DNA from: Propionibacteriales bacterium
GTDB lineage: Bacteria > Actinomycetota > Actinomycetes > Propionibacteriales > Nocardioidaceae
Direction of reading: 5' to 3'
Assembly: GCA_026392455.1 (NCBI GenBank)
Contig: JAPLCB010000004.1
Location: forward strand, 434,001 to 498,000
Length of the DNA: 64,000 nt
A program made the position numbers and the translations under genes. The notes under the pieces were generated by a model that made no database searches, was not told the origin of the DNA, and was given only the letters and a program-made list of their open reading frames with translations. Below are positions 1 to 8,610 of the stretch, in pieces; within the stretch, counting starts at the first letter, position 1, and each line of letters opens with the position of its first letter.

Positions 1-528
1 GAGCGGGGGTACGAGCTGATCGCCCCGAACGAGGTGGCCGGAGCGTTGTGGGACGCGGTCCTCGCGGCCGGTGGCGCCCAGGGGCTGCTGCCCTGCGGTC
101 TCGGCGCGCGGGACACCCTGCGTACCGAGATGGGCTACCCGCTGCACGGCCAGGACATGAGCCTGGACATCAACCCGGTCCAGGCGCGGGTCGGCTGGGC
201 GGTCGGCTGGAAGAAGGACGCGTTCTGGGGTAAGGCCGCTCTCGAGGCCGAGCGCGAACGCGGCCCGGTCAGCACCGTCCGGGGACTGGTCGCCACCGGC
301 CGGGGCATCCCGCGACCGCACATGAGCGTGCGCCTCACGCCTGACCTCCCGATCGGTGAGGTCACCTCGGGCACCTTCTCGCCGACGCTGAAGAAGGGCG
401 TCGCCCTGGCGCTGATCAACTCCCAGGTCGAGGACGGGGCCGAGGTCACCGTCGACGTCCGGGGGCGTGCCGAGATCTTCGTGGTGACCAAGCCACCGTT
501 CGTCCAACCTGCTGTCCGAGAGGCCTGA
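1..528 (+). CDS. gcvT: Aminomethyltransferase GcvT, C-terminal part (cut by window edge)
   Basis: T-protein of the glycine cleavage system. It transfers the methylene group from the aminomethyl-lipoyl H-protein to tetrahydrofolate and releases ammonia. The frame is open from base 1, so the gene starts upstream; about 175 C-terminal residues are visible. They include the family block [18 protein letters not shown] and a C-terminal barrel-type domain ending with a VDVRGR segment typical of GcvT. The GTG at 34 is internal and not a start. A small gene follows one base after the stop, so the two are probably co-transcribed. The family call is firm; the missing N-terminus prevents checking the folate-binding residues. 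Confidence 0.93.
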   Translation, partial: ERGYELIAPNEVAGALWDAVLAAGGAQGLLPCGLGARDTLRTEMGYPLHGQDMSLDINPVQARVGWAVGWKKDAFWGKAALEAERERGPVSTVRGLVATGRGIPRPHMSVRLTPDLPIGEVTSGTFSPTLKKGVALALINSQVEDGAEVTVDVRGRAEIFVVTKPPFVQPAVREA

Positions 529-529
529 G

Positions 530-778
530 ATGACCAACACCCCTGAGCCCAGCGCGTTCCCGGCACCGTCCTCCCAGGTCCCGTGGTGGTGGCAGCACCT
601 GGACTCCGACGGCCGCGTGCTCGCCCCCGACCCGGAGCGTCAGGAGTTCCCGACCCGCGGCGACGCGGAGTCGTGGGTCGGCGAGTTCTGGGCCGACCTG
701 GCCGATCAGGGCGTCGCCTCGGTCACCTTGTTCGAGGGTGACCGCGAGGTCTACGGCCCGATGTCGCTGGAAGCCTGA
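530..778 (+). CDS. Conserved small hypothetical protein downstream of gcvT
   Basis: An 82-residue acidic, Trp-rich protein (a WWW run near residue 20) with no signal peptide or membrane segment. The ATG lies one base after the gcvT stop, indicating translational coupling. The C-terminal half (WVGEFWADL, then VTLFEGDREVYGPMSL) looks like a compact alpha/beta fold. I recognise no domain name. The position suggests co-expression with the glycine cleavage T-protein, but no function can be assigned. Confidence 0.72.
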   Translation: MTNTPEPSAFPAPSSQVPWWWQHLDSDGRVLAPDPERQEFPTRGDAESWVGEFWADLADQGVASVTLFEGDREVYGPMSLEA

Positions 779-850
779 TCTGCGCCGCCCTACGCAGCGC
801 CCGGAGGCGTTGTCGTCAGTCGACGTCCGCTCCGCTGGCGCTCCGCTGAA

Positions 851-898
851 GGACGACTCCGTCCTCCGCCTTGCCCGGCCCTGCGTCTGACGACGCAG
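851..898. terminator. Pair of small hairpins between convergent genes
   Basis: Two short stems lie between the + strand gcvT unit and the - strand DUF3043 gene. GGACG pairs with CGTCC at 851-855/860-864, and CTGCGTC pairs with GACGCAG at 881-887/892-898 around a TGAC loop. There is no T tract. The surrounding bases (about 815-850) hold the short near-repeat CGCTCCGCTGGCGCTCCGCT. A bidirectional terminator is plausible from position alone. Confidence 0.4.
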
Positions 899-920
899 CT
901 CACGCTTCGGAGGCGAGCCG

Positions 921-1502
921 TTATCGCGGCTGGCCGCCGAGCTTCACGTTGGGCTTGGGCAGGCGCATGAAGCGCAGCTGCAGCATCCGGGTGATCGCGT
1001 AGAACGTGGTGCCCTTCAGCGACTCGTCGGGGAACTGCTTGGCCAGCGCTCGCTTGAGCCGGAAGCGGACCGTCACTACGTCGACGAGCAGCAGCAGCAT
1101 CGTCACCATCTGCATCAGGCCACCGGCCTTGCGGATGGCGGAGTCCTCCGGCGCCGCGCCGCTGATCAGGATCAGCAGCAGGATCGGCAGGACGAACTCG
1201 GTGAACATCAACCGGGAGTCGATCCAGTCCCGGACCGCGCGCTTGACGGGGCCCTGGTCGCGGGCGGGGAGAAACTTCTCCTCGCCGTTCTTCATGCCCT
1301 CGCGCATCCGCCGGTTCTGGTCGGACCGCTTCTCCCGCAGCATCTTGGCGGCGGCCTTCTTGTCGGTCCCGGCGCGGGCCCGCTCCTTCGCGGCGGCCTC
1401 GGCTTCCTTGCGGGTGGGGGTCGGGCGCCCCTTCTTGTCCGGGGACTCGGCCTCCACGGAGGACGACGGGGACGGAGCAGAGTTCTCGGAGCGACCGAAC
1501 AA
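921..1502 (-). CDS. DUF3043 family membrane protein
   Basis: A 193-residue actinobacterial membrane protein of unknown function. The N-terminal 60 residues are Lys/Arg/Ala-rich and charged (GRPTPTRKEAEAAAKERARAG, the family signature). Two hydrophobic segments follow (FVLPILLLILISG and MVTMLLLLVDVVTV), then a basic C-terminus. An in-frame ATG at 1607 would add 35 non-conserved residues, so I chose the TTG at 1502, which gives the family-like N-terminus MFGRSE. A GATAGG element lies just upstream and could serve as a weak ribosome site or a -10 box for a leaderless message. M. tuberculosis Rv2206 appears to be the counterpart. Confidence 0.85.
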   Translation of the reverse strand: MFGRSENSAPSPSSSVEAESPDKKGRPTPTRKEAEAAAKERARAGTDKKAAAKMLREKRSDQNRRMREGMKNGEEKFLPARDQGPVKRAVRDWIDSRLMFTEFVLPILLLILISGAAPEDSAIRKAGGLMQMVTMLLLLVDVVTVRFRLKRALAKQFPDESLKGTTFYAITRMLQLRFMRLPKPNVKLGGQPR

Positions 1503-1636
1503 CGGGATACCTATCAACGCAGGAGGGACGGATCGAGTGCAGACTACCCGCCTGCCCCAGGGACGTTGGTCACGGGCGCCGACCCATATGCGCGAAAACG
1601 CCTTCAAAGGGTGTCCGATTTGTCACACTTGACCTT

Positions 1637-2845
1637 GTGGTGAGGGAAACACGGCAGGATCTCGAACGCGAGGCCGAGCTCCGGGCGTACGCCGTTCTGG
1701 ACGCGCACCGCATTCCCGCGCTCGAACGCGTCGTCGACCTGGCCGCGTCCATCTGCGGGATGGCGGTGGCCGAGGTGAACGTCATCACCTCCGACGACGT
1801 GGTGCACGTCGCGACCACGAACCGTGACTACCTGCGCGTGCCTCGGGAGCACTCGTTCTGCAGCCCGGTGATCTCCTACGACGTCGAGAACTACGTGGTC
1901 CGGGACGCGACGCAGGAGGAACCGTTCGCGTCGAGCCCGTACGTGACCGGGGAGAAGGCCTCGATCCGGTCCTACGCCTCGGCGCGGATGACCGCACCCA
2001 ACGGGGTCGTGCTCGGCAACCTCTGCGTCTTCGACTCCGTGGTCCGCACCGTGGATGAGTCCCAGCTCGCGTCCTTGCGGCACCTGGCCGCCATGGTGGT
2101 CGACATCTTCGAGATGCGGCGCTCCGAGCGCGAGCTGGCCGGAGCGGTGAGCCGGCTCGCTGGGTCGCACCGGGAGCTGAACACCTCGAACGAGTCGCTG
2201 GAGGCCTTCGCCGGCCAGATCAGCCACGACCTGCAGTCCCCGCTGACGACGGTCGAGCTTGCCCTGGAGCTGCTCGAGGACGAGGTCGCCCTCAGCGAGA
2301 CCGGTCTGACCCTGCTGGAGTTCGCCCGCTCCGGTGGACGACGGATGCAGCAGTCGATCACCGATCTGCTCGACTTCGCCGTCGCCGGGTCGGGCAGCCC
2401 GGCGGTCCGGGTCGACGTTGCCGCCGTGACCCGGTCGGTGCTTGCCGACCTTGCGGTCGGGCTGGAGGACGTCGAGGTCGAGGTGGGTGCGCTGCCCGAC
2501 GTGCTCGGGCACGAGACCGAGCTGCGGGCAGTCCTGCAGAACCTGGTCGCGAACGCCGTGAAGTTCGCGTCCCCGTTCGGGTCCCCGTACGTCCGGGTCG
2601 AGGGTGTCGTGGGCGGCACGACCGCTCGGATCTCGGTGATCGACAACGGGCCCGGGATCCCGGAGGCGGAGCGCACGGCCGTCTTCGGGTTGAACGTGCG
2701 CGGTTCCTCGACGTCGGCGCCCGGTCACGGGATCGGGCTCGCGACCTGCGCCCGCTTGATCGGTGCCCGCGGCGGCCGGATCGGGGTCGACGGTGTTGCC
2801 GGTGGCGGCAGCGAGTTCTGGTTCGAGCTGCCCGCCGCCGGGTGA
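1637..2845 (+). CDS. GAF-domain sensor histidine kinase
   Basis: A 402-residue soluble sensor kinase with no membrane segment. A GAF domain (about residues 20-160) is followed by a short helix, a HisKA dimerisation domain with the phospho-acceptor His197 in QISHDLQSPLTTVEL, and a HATPase_c domain. The ATPase N box is LQNLVANAVKFA, G1 is DNGPGIP and G2 is GHGIGLA, so all catalytic boxes are intact. No response regulator gene adjoins it, so its partner is elsewhere. The GAF domain probably binds a small molecule or senses redox state; the ligand is unknown. The start is the first of two consecutive GTG codons; the second (1640) is equally possible. Confidence 0.9.
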   Translation: MVRETRQDLEREAELRAYAVLDAHRIPALERVVDLAASICGMAVAEVNVITSDDVVHVATTNRDYLRVPREHSFCSPVISYDVENYVVRDATQEEPFASSPYVTGEKASIRSYASARMTAPNGVVLGNLCVFDSVVRTVDESQLASLRHLAAMVVDIFEMRRSERELAGAVSRLAGSHRELNTSNESLEAFAGQISHDLQSPLTTVELALELLEDEVALSETGLTLLEFARSGGRRMQQSITDLLDFAVAGSGSPAVRVDVAAVTRSVLADLAVGLEDVEVEVGALPDVLGHETELRAVLQNLVANAVKFASPFGSPYVRVEGVVGGTTARISVIDNGPGIPEAERTAVFGLNVRGSSTSAPGHGIGLATCARLIGARGGRIGVDGVAGGGSEFWFELPAAG

Positions 2846-2855
2846 CTCCCCGAGG

Positions 2856-4031
2856 TCAGTCCCGGGACGTCTTGCCCGGCAGGTCGAGCATCCTTTGCAG
2901 GGCCAGCTTCGCCCAGGTCTCGGTCTCCGGGTCGACGGTGATCTGGTTGACCACCGTGCCGGCGACCAAGGACTCCAAGGCCCAGACCAGGTGCGGAAGG
3001 TCGATCCGGTTCATCGTCGAGCAGTAGCAGACCGTCTTGTCCAGGAAGGCGATCTTCTTGTCCGGGTGCGCGTTCGCGAGCCGCTTGACCAGGTTGAGCT
3101 CGGTACCGATCGCCCAGCTCGATCCGGCGGGAGCCGCTTCGATGGTGTTGATGATGAACTCGGTCGAGCCGACGAGGTCCGCCTTCAGCACGACCTCGTG
3201 GGCACACTCCGGGTGCACCAGGATCTGCACGTCGGGGATGGTTGCCCGGAGCTCGTCGACGACCTCGGGCGTGAACCTGCCGTGCACCGAGCAGTGGCCC
3301 TTCCAGAGGATCACCTTGGCGGCGCGGAGCTGCTCGACGGTGTTGCCGCCGTTCGGCAGCAACGGGTTCCAGACGACGCAGTCGTCCAGCGAGTAGCCCA
3401 GCTTGAGGACGGCGGTGTTCCGGCCCAGGTGCTGGTCGGGGAAGAAGAGCACCTTGGTGTCGGGCCCCTTCTGCGCGAAGGCCCACTCCAGGGCGACCTC
3501 GGCGTTCGAGGAGGTGCAGACCGCGCCGTCGTGACGTCCGCAGAACGCCTTGATGTCGGCCGAGGAGTTCATGTAGGTGATCGGGACGACGACGTCCGCG
3601 ATGCCGGCATCGGTCAGCGCGTCCCAGGCGTCCTGGACCTGGCCCAGGCGCGCCATGTCGGCCATCGAGCAACCAGCAGCCAGGTCGGGGAGGATCACCT
3701 TCTGCTCGGGCCCGGTGAGGATGTCCGCGGACTCGGCCATGAAGTGCACGCCGCAGAAGACGATGAACTCGGCCTCCGGACGGGCGGCCGCATCCTTGGC
3801 CAGCTTGAAGGAGTCGCCCATCACGTCGGCGAACTCGACGACCTCGTCGCGCTGGTAGTGGTGCCCGAGGACGAACACCCGGTCACCCAGGGCAGCCTTG
3901 GCGGCAGCGGCGCGGGCGACCAGGTCCGGGTCGGACGCAGCCGGAAGGTCGCCGGGGCACTCGACGCCGCGTTCGGCGGAGAGGTCCTTGCCCCGGCCCA
4001 GGGGAAGCAGCGGCAGGTCGATCGTGGTCAT
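2856..4031 (-). CDS. nadA: Quinolinate synthase NadA
   Basis: A 391-residue quinolinate synthase. It condenses iminoaspartate with dihydroxyacetone phosphate to quinolinate in de novo NAD synthesis, using a 4Fe-4S cluster. The family blocks VLGHHYQRDEVVEFAD, FCGVHFMAESADIL, HPECAHEVV and CYCSTMNRI are present and supply the expected cluster cysteines. The gene is convergent with the histidine kinase, with a 10-base gap, and divergent from glycerate kinase. Its usual partners nadB and nadC are not in the window. Confidence 0.96.
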   Translation of the reverse strand: MTTIDLPLLPLGRGKDLSAERGVECPGDLPAASDPDLVARAAAAKAALGDRVFVLGHHYQRDEVVEFADVMGDSFKLAKDAAARPEAEFIVFCGVHFMAESADILTGPEQKVILPDLAAGCSMADMARLGQVQDAWDALTDAGIADVVVPITYMNSSADIKAFCGRHDGAVCTSSNAEVALEWAFAQKGPDTKVLFFPDQHLGRNTAVLKLGYSLDDCVVWNPLLPNGGNTVEQLRAAKVILWKGHCSVHGRFTPEVVDELRATIPDVQILVHPECAHEVVLKADLVGSTEFIINTIEAAPAGSSWAIGTELNLVKRLANAHPDKKIAFLDKTVCYCSTMNRIDLPHLVWALESLVAGTVVNQITVDPETETWAKLALQRMLDLPGKTSRD

Positions 4032-4203
4032 GGGCCGAGCCTACCGAGCGCCCGAGCTTGCTCGAGGCCGAGTGGGCGAGAGCCCGTTGACGAGCGGAGC
4101 GAGGATCATGGGTCCATCCTTCCACGCCTCGGCGAGTCGTGAGCAAGGCAACCTTGGTACGGGCATCGGCATTCCGTTGTCGGCCGTAGGTCAGGATGGT
4201 CCT

Positions 4204-5298
4204 ATGCGTGTCGTGATCGCGCCGGACAAGTTCGCCGGCACCCTGAGCGCGGTCGAGGCTGCCAACGCCATCGCGACCGGGTGGCTGCGCCGTACGCCGG
4301 ACGCCGAGATCGTCGAGGTGCCGATGTCGGACGGCGGACCGGGGTTCATCGGGGTGCTGCACGCGGCGCTCGGAGGCGAGCTGATCGGGGTCACCGTTCC
4401 GGACCCGTACGGCGACCCGGTGCCGGCGGTCGTGCTCCGGGTGGGGACGACCGCGTACCTCGAGACAGCGCAGGCGGTGGGCCTGCACCTGCACGGCCCC
4501 GGTGACCGGCGTCCGATGCACGGCTCGAGCCGCGGGGTCGGCGAGCTGATCGCCGCCGCGGTCGCGGCAGGAGCTACCCGGGTGGTGGTCGGCGCCGGCG
4601 GTACGGCGACGAACGACGGGGGTGCCGGGCTGCTCGCGGGACTCGGCGCAACCGGGACCGGTGCGACCCTGGACGCGGGCCCGGCCGGTCTCGCCGGACT
4701 GACCGCGGTCGACCTGGCCCCGGCCCGGGAGTCCGTCGACGGAGTCACCCTCGTCCTGGCCTCGGACGTCGAGACCCAGCTGCTCGGCCTGATCGGGGCT
4801 ACCAAGACCTTCGGCCCGCAGAAGGGCCTCACCGACGAGGAGCTGCTGGTCGCGGACGGTCGTCTCCAGACGTTCGCCGAGCTGACCGATCGCAAGGTCG
4901 CCACGGCCAAGGGAGCCGGAGCCGCCGGCGGGATCGGCTTCGCCCTGATGCTGCTCGGTGCCGAGCGGGTCCCTGGCGTCGAGGTCGTGGCCGAGGTCGT
5001 CGACCTGGCCGGTGCCCTGGTCGGTGCCGACCTGGTGATCACCGGCGAAGGTGCCTTCGACTTCTCGTCCCGTTCCGGGAAGGTTCCGTACGGCGTGGCC
5101 CAGGCGGCCACCGCGGCCCTCGTCCCGTGCATCGCGCTCGCCGGCCAGGTGCTGGTCGGTTCCCGGGAGATGCGAGCCCTCGGGATCGAGGCGGCGTACT
5201 CGATCGTCGACCGGGTGGGGGAGGAGCGAGCTTTCGCGGCACCGGCGGCGGCGCTGGCCGAGCTCGCCGAGCGGGTTGCCCGTACCTGGGGCCGCTGA
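4204..5298 (+). CDS. Glycerate kinase
   Basis: A 364-residue glycerate kinase of the GlxK/GarK family, which phosphorylates D-glycerate with ATP. The N-terminal signature VIAPDKFAGTLSAVEA, the glycine block GAGGTATNDGGAG and the C-terminal GEGAFDFSSRSGK are all present. The frame is open well upstream, but the ATG at 4204 gives the conserved N-terminus and follows an AGGA ribosome site, so I chose it. The gene precedes the Fe-S carrier gene in the same order as Rv2205c-Rv2204c of M. tuberculosis. Whether it makes 2- or 3-phosphoglycerate cannot be read from the sequence. Confidence 0.92.
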   Translation: MRVVIAPDKFAGTLSAVEAANAIATGWLRRTPDAEIVEVPMSDGGPGFIGVLHAALGGELIGVTVPDPYGDPVPAVVLRVGTTAYLETAQAVGLHLHGPGDRRPMHGSSRGVGELIAAAVAAGATRVVVGAGGTATNDGGAGLLAGLGATGTGATLDAGPAGLAGLTAVDLAPARESVDGVTLVLASDVETQLLGLIGATKTFGPQKGLTDEELLVADGRLQTFAELTDRKVATAKGAGAAGGIGFALMLLGAERVPGVEVVAEVVDLAGALVGADLVITGEGAFDFSSRSGKVPYGVAQAATAALVPCIALAGQVLVGSREMRALGIEAAYSIVDRVGEERAFAAPAAALAELAERVARTWGR

Positions 5299-5390
5299 CC
5301 GGTGCTGGCCGGGGAATATCCGCCGGTGTGAGAAGATTGAACCTGTTGAATGGTCCTACGGACCCCCACGTACACCCACCGGGAGAGCAC

Positions 5391-5759
5391 ATGACCGAGC
5401 AGGTCGAGACCGCCACCGAGCACGAGCACCGCACCGACAGCATCAACGTCAGCCCGACGGCGGCTGCGAAGGTCAAGAGCCTCCTCGAGCAGGAGGGTCG
5501 CGACGACCTCGCTCTTCGCATCGCCGTGCAGCCGGGCGGCTGCTCGGGGCTGCGCTACCAGCTCTTCTTCGACGAGCGCACGCTGGACGGTGACGTCGTC
5601 ACCGAGTTCAACGGCGTCAACGTCGTCTGCGACCGGATGAGCGTGCCGTACCTGAACGGCGCCACCATCGACTTCGTCGACACCATCGAGAAGCAGGGCT
5701 TCACGATCGACAACCCGAACGCCACCGGCTCCTGCGCCTGCGGCGACAGCTTCAACTAG
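5391..5759 (+). CDS. erpA: ErpA/IscA-type iron-sulfur cluster insertion protein
   Basis: A 122-residue A-type carrier that passes Fe-S clusters to apo-proteins. The three metal-binding cysteines are present: Cys51 in GGCSGLRY, and Cys115 and Cys117 in GSCACGDSF. The N-terminal 17 residues are acidic and variable. A good ribosome site (GGGAGAG) precedes the ATG. Likely clients nearby are NadA and the Rieske protein QcrA, both Fe-S proteins. A cysteine desulfurase/TusA pair that could supply sulfur lies about 1.5 kb downstream on the other strand. A strong hairpin terminator follows the stop. Confidence 0.93.
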   Translation: MTEQVETATEHEHRTDSINVSPTAAAKVKSLLEQEGRDDLALRIAVQPGGCSGLRYQLFFDERTLDGDVVTEFNGVNVVCDRMSVPYLNGATIDFVDTIEKQGFTIDNPNATGSCACGDSFN

Positions 5760-5790
5760 AGATCCTCGCTCGGCCACGCGCCGGGTCAGC

Positions 5791-5829
5791 ACAAAGGGCG
5801 CCTTCCCCCTGGGGAACGGCGCCCTTTGT
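5791..5829. terminator. Strong bidirectional hairpin terminator
   Basis: A perfect 12-bp stem (ACAAAGGGCGCC at 5791-5802 with GGCGCCCTTTGT at 5818-5829) encloses an inner TTCCCC/GGGGAA stem, so nearly the whole element pairs. It lies between the convergent erpA and small hypothetical gene. The arm ends ACAAA and TTTGT give short A/T tracts on both strands. Confidence 0.88.
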
Positions 5830-5877
5830 CATCGGCGGGCCCGAGCGTGTCGAGCCGCACCCAGTCCTGGAGGACCC

Positions 5878-6075
5878 TCAGTCGAGGTGGAGCTGCATCC
5901 GGGCCGCCTGGGCCGCGACGGCCTGGCTGACCGGGATCTCCAGGGAGGGAGATCCGAAGACCTCCGCGGCGACGCGCTGCTCCGGCACGCCCATCTCGGA
6001 CGCTGCAGCGGTGCAGTCGGTGTGCATCTTGACGGTGGTGTCCTGGTCCTCGTACGCGAGTCGCTGGTAGCTCAT
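5878..6075 (-). CDS. Small hypothetical protein
   Basis: A 65-residue soluble protein with an Ala-rich C-terminal helix (VSQAVAAQAARMQLHL) and one Cys. It is convergent with erpA across a strong terminator, which supports a real transcript on this strand. The ATG at 6075 has only a weak ribosome site. No domain recognised. It could be a spurious frame, but its length, composition and clean fit between a terminator and a divergent promoter region favour a gene. Confidence 0.58.
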   Translation of the reverse strand: MSYQRLAYEDQDTTVKMHTDCTAAASEMGVPEQRVAAEVFGSPSLEIPVSQAVAAQAARMQLHLD

Positions 6076-6135
6076 GAGTCGACGTTATTGGCTACTTCTG
6101 AGTACTCCTAGCCGTACTGGCCGGTAGGCTCCAGA

Positions 6136-6158
6136 GTTCACGAAGCGCTTACCTGAAC
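6136..6158. promoter_or_regulatory. Possible dyad operator upstream of the PfkB kinase
   Basis: GTTCA (6136-6140) and TGAAC (6154-6158) form an inverted repeat around the 8-bp palindrome AAGCGCTT (6143-6150), about 40 bases before the kinase start. A TAGGCT hexamer at 6125-6130 could be a -10 box. No binding protein is suggested by the context. Confidence 0.3.
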
Positions 6159-6197
6159 GCAACACGAACCCCGCTTCCATCCCTAATCTGAGGACTT

Positions 6198-7172
6198 ATG
6201 CCGCTCCTGATCGCCGGTTCCATCGCCACTGACCACCTGATGACGTTCGAGGGCAAGTTCGAGGACTCGCTCGTCGTCGAGCAGCTCGACAAGCTCTCCG
6301 TCAGCTTCCTGGTCAACGACCTGGAGATCCGTCGCGGCGGGGTTGCTCCGAACATCTGCTTCGGGCTCGGTCAGCTCGGGCTCTCGCCGGTCCTGGTCGG
6401 GGCTGCGGGCGAGGACTTCACCGACTACCGCTCGTGGTTGGAGCGGCACGGGGTCGACTGCGAGTCGGTGCACATCTCGGACTCCAAGCACACGGCCCGC
6501 TTCGTCTGCACGACCGACACCACCATGGCCCAGTTCGCGTCCTTCTACCCGGGCGCGATGAGCGAAGCACGTCTGATCGAGCTCGGGCCGATCGTCGAGC
6601 GGGTCGGGGAGCCGGACTTCGTGCTGATCGGTGCCGATGACCCGGACGGGATGCTGCGCCACACCGACGAGTGCCGTCAGCGCGGTTACCGCTTCATCGC
6701 CGACCCGAGCCAGCAGCTGGCCTTCGGCGAGGGCGACCTGATCCGCAAGCTGATCGAGGGCGCCACCATCCTGTTCAGCAACGAGTACGAGTCGCACCTG
6801 ATCGAGTCCAAGACCGGGTGGAGCTCCGAGGAGATCCTTGCCCTCGTCGGAACCCAGGTGATCACGCTGGGCAAGGACGGGGTGAAGATTGTCGCCCAGG
6901 GCCAGGACGCCGTCGTCGTCCCGGCGCTCAACAACGTCCACGCGGTCGAGCCGACGGGCGTCGGTGACGCTTTCCGGGCCGGTTTCCTGGCCGCGACCGA
7001 GTGGGGCCTGTCGCACGAGCGTGCCGCCCAGGTCGGCTGCACCCTGGCGGCGTACGTGGTGGAGACGGTCGGAACCCAGGAGTACACCTTCACCCGCGAG
7101 GAGTTCGTCGCGCGGCTCGGAGCGTCCTACGGCGACGAGGCCGGTTCCGAAGTGGGCAAGTTCCTGAACTAG
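6198..7172 (+). CDS. adoK: PfkB-family carbohydrate/adenosine kinase (AdoK-like)
   Basis: A 324-residue ribokinase-family kinase. The N-terminal glycine-rich substrate region is GGVAPNICFGLGQLG, and the C-terminal anion-hole/catalytic-base motif is PTGVGDAFRAGFL with the Asp of GVGDAF. Length, sequence style and position match M. tuberculosis AdoK (Rv2202c), which phosphorylates adenosine to AMP; adenosine is therefore the likely substrate. A generic sugar kinase role is the alternative. It is a single-gene unit whose stop is followed closely by the oppositely oriented tusA/desulfurase pair. Confidence 0.87.
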   Translation: MPLLIAGSIATDHLMTFEGKFEDSLVVEQLDKLSVSFLVNDLEIRRGGVAPNICFGLGQLGLSPVLVGAAGEDFTDYRSWLERHGVDCESVHISDSKHTARFVCTTDTTMAQFASFYPGAMSEARLIELGPIVERVGEPDFVLIGADDPDGMLRHTDECRQRGYRFIADPSQQLAFGEGDLIRKLIEGATILFSNEYESHLIESKTGWSSEEILALVGTQVITLGKDGVKIVAQGQDAVVVPALNNVHAVEPTGVGDAFRAGFLAATEWGLSHERAAQVGCTLAAYVVETVGTQEYTFTREEFVARLGASYGDEAGSEVGKFLN

Positions 7173-7203
7173 GCGCGGGTCTCGAGGCCCCCACCAGCAG
7201 TCG

Positions 7204-7440
7204 TCAGCTGAGGCGGCGTACCAGGTAGACCGGTACGCCGTCCTCGGCGTTCTCGGTGCCCAGGAACTGCTGACCGCGCATCCGGGCCCAGGCCGGTACG
7301 TCGGTACGGGCGGCCACGTCGTCGGCGGCGACGCCGATGGTCTCGCCGATCGCGACCCGGTGCAGGTTCTTCGCCAGCTCGACGACCGGCCGCGGACAGA
7401 GCAGCCTGCGGCAGTCGAGCAGCACGGCCGGCTCGGTCAC
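7204..7440 (-). CDS. TusA-like sulfurtransferase
   Basis: A 78-residue SirA/TusA-fold protein that would accept persulfide sulfur on a cysteine. The TusA motif CPRPVVELAK places the acceptor at Cys15; a second cysteine, Cys10, sits five residues before it. The GTG start overlaps the TGA of the upstream cysteine desulfurase gene (GTGA at 7437-7440), so the two are translationally coupled donor and acceptor. Target pathways could be tRNA thiolation, molybdopterin or Fe-S assembly; the sequence does not decide. Confidence 0.86.
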   Translation of the reverse strand: MTEPAVLLDCRRLLCPRPVVELAKNLHRVAIGETIGVAADDVAARTDVPAWARMRGQQFLGTENAEDGVPVYLVRRLS

Positions 7441-8534
7441 AGTCCGGCCTCGGAGCGGATCCTGGCCACCACGTCGGGCAGCTCGTCGAGCAGTCGGTCG
7501 ATCTCGGCCTCGTCGGTGTCCCGCGTCAGCGAGACCCGGAGGTTGCCGTGCGTGAGGGCGCCCATCGCGGTCAGCACGTGGCTGGGCTCCAGAGTGCTGG
7601 CGGTGCAGGCCGATCCGCTGGCGACCGCGAAGCCGCGGCGGTCGAGCTCGGTCACGATCGCCTCGCCGTCCACGTAGAGGAACGAGAACGTCACCAGGTG
7701 GGGGAGCCGATCGTGAGGATCCCCGACGACCTCCGTGTCCGGGATCCGGACGACCCCGGCGCGGAGCCGGTCGATCAGGCGGCTCTGGCGGGTGTTGGTG
7801 GCCGCGCGCTCGGCGACGACGGCCTGGAGCGCGGCTGCGGCGGCCACGGCCCCGGGCACGTTCTCCATCCCGGTCGCGCGCTCGTCGACCCGGTCGTCGC
7901 CGGGGAACGGGTTGCGCCAGCGGGCGCCCTTGCGGACCAGCAGGACCCCGACCCCGGCAGGCCCGCCCCACTTGTGCGCGGACAGCGCCGCGGTGGACCA
8001 CCCGTCGGGCAGCGGCAACCGGCCGGCGGACGCGCAGGCGTCCATGAAGAGCGGGGCGCGCTCGGCCAGGGCCGCCACCGGTTGCAGGGTGCCGACCTCG
8101 TGGTTGGCCGCCTGGACGGCGATCACGGTGGCGTCGGGGAACCCGTCGACCCGGACCCGACCATCCGGCTCGACCGGCGCGGTGCTGAACGAGCCGCCGC
8201 GCGCCACGTGCCACTGCCCGGCGTGCATCACCGACGCGTGCTCGACGGCCGTCGCGACCAGGTGGTCGCCGGCCCGGGCAGCGCCGGCCAGCAGGCCGAG
8301 CACCCCGAGGTGGACGGCATGGGTCCCGCTGGGGGTGAAGGTCACCTCGTCGGGACGGACGCCGAGGGCCTCAGCGGTGGCCTCGCGGGCGTTGTCCAGG
8401 ATGATCCGGGCATTTCGCGCGGGACCGTGCAACCGGCGCGGATCGGCGTACCCGGCCGTCAGCGCCTGCTCCAGGACGGCGCGTGCGGCGGGGTGCAGCG
8501 GCTCGCTCGAGGCGGTGTCGAGGTAGCTGGTCAC
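7437..8534 (-). CDS. Cysteine desulfurase (class V aminotransferase fold)
   Basis: A 365-residue PLP enzyme of the NifS/IscS type that converts cysteine to alanine plus enzyme-bound persulfide. The PLP lysine is Lys188 in SAHKWGGPAGVG. The persulfide-carrying Cys310 lies in ASGSACTASTLEPSHV on a class-I-like loop. The cofactor contacts of the family, EHASV and NHEVGTLQP, are visible. It is the first gene of a two-gene unit with the TusA-like gene. The divergent neighbour is ctaC, with 153 bases between that should hold both promoters. Confidence 0.92.
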   Translation of the reverse strand: MTSYLDTASSEPLHPAARAVLEQALTAGYADPRRLHGPARNARIILDNAREATAEALGVRPDEVTFTPSGTHAVHLGVLGLLAGAARAGDHLVATAVEHASVMHAGQWHVARGGSFSTAPVEPDGRVRVDGFPDATVIAVQAANHEVGTLQPVAALAERAPLFMDACASAGRLPLPDGWSTAALSAHKWGGPAGVGVLLVRKGARWRNPFPGDDRVDERATGMENVPGAVAAAAALQAVVAERAATNTRQSRLIDRLRAGVVRIPDTEVVGDPHDRLPHLVTFSFLYVDGEAIVTELDRRGFAVASGSACTASTLEPSHVLTAMGALTHGNLRVSLTRDTDEAEIDRLLDELPDVVARIRSEAGL

Positions 8535-8610
8535 AAGGGAAAACTAGCCCCCCGGGCCGGAGATGCCGCGCGTGGCAAGCAGCACACCGTCCAACACCCC
8601 TACCTGGGCG

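Noticed and set aside
1503-1607. ATG at 1607 as the start of the DUF3043 protein
   Set aside because: It adds 35 residues that are unlike the family; the TTG at 1502 gives the expected N-terminus.
4032-4203. Possible small gene or RNA in the nadA/glycerate kinase gap
   Set aside because: No frame with a ribosome site and no clear structure; only GC-rich near-repeats such as GAGCGGAGCGAGG are visible.
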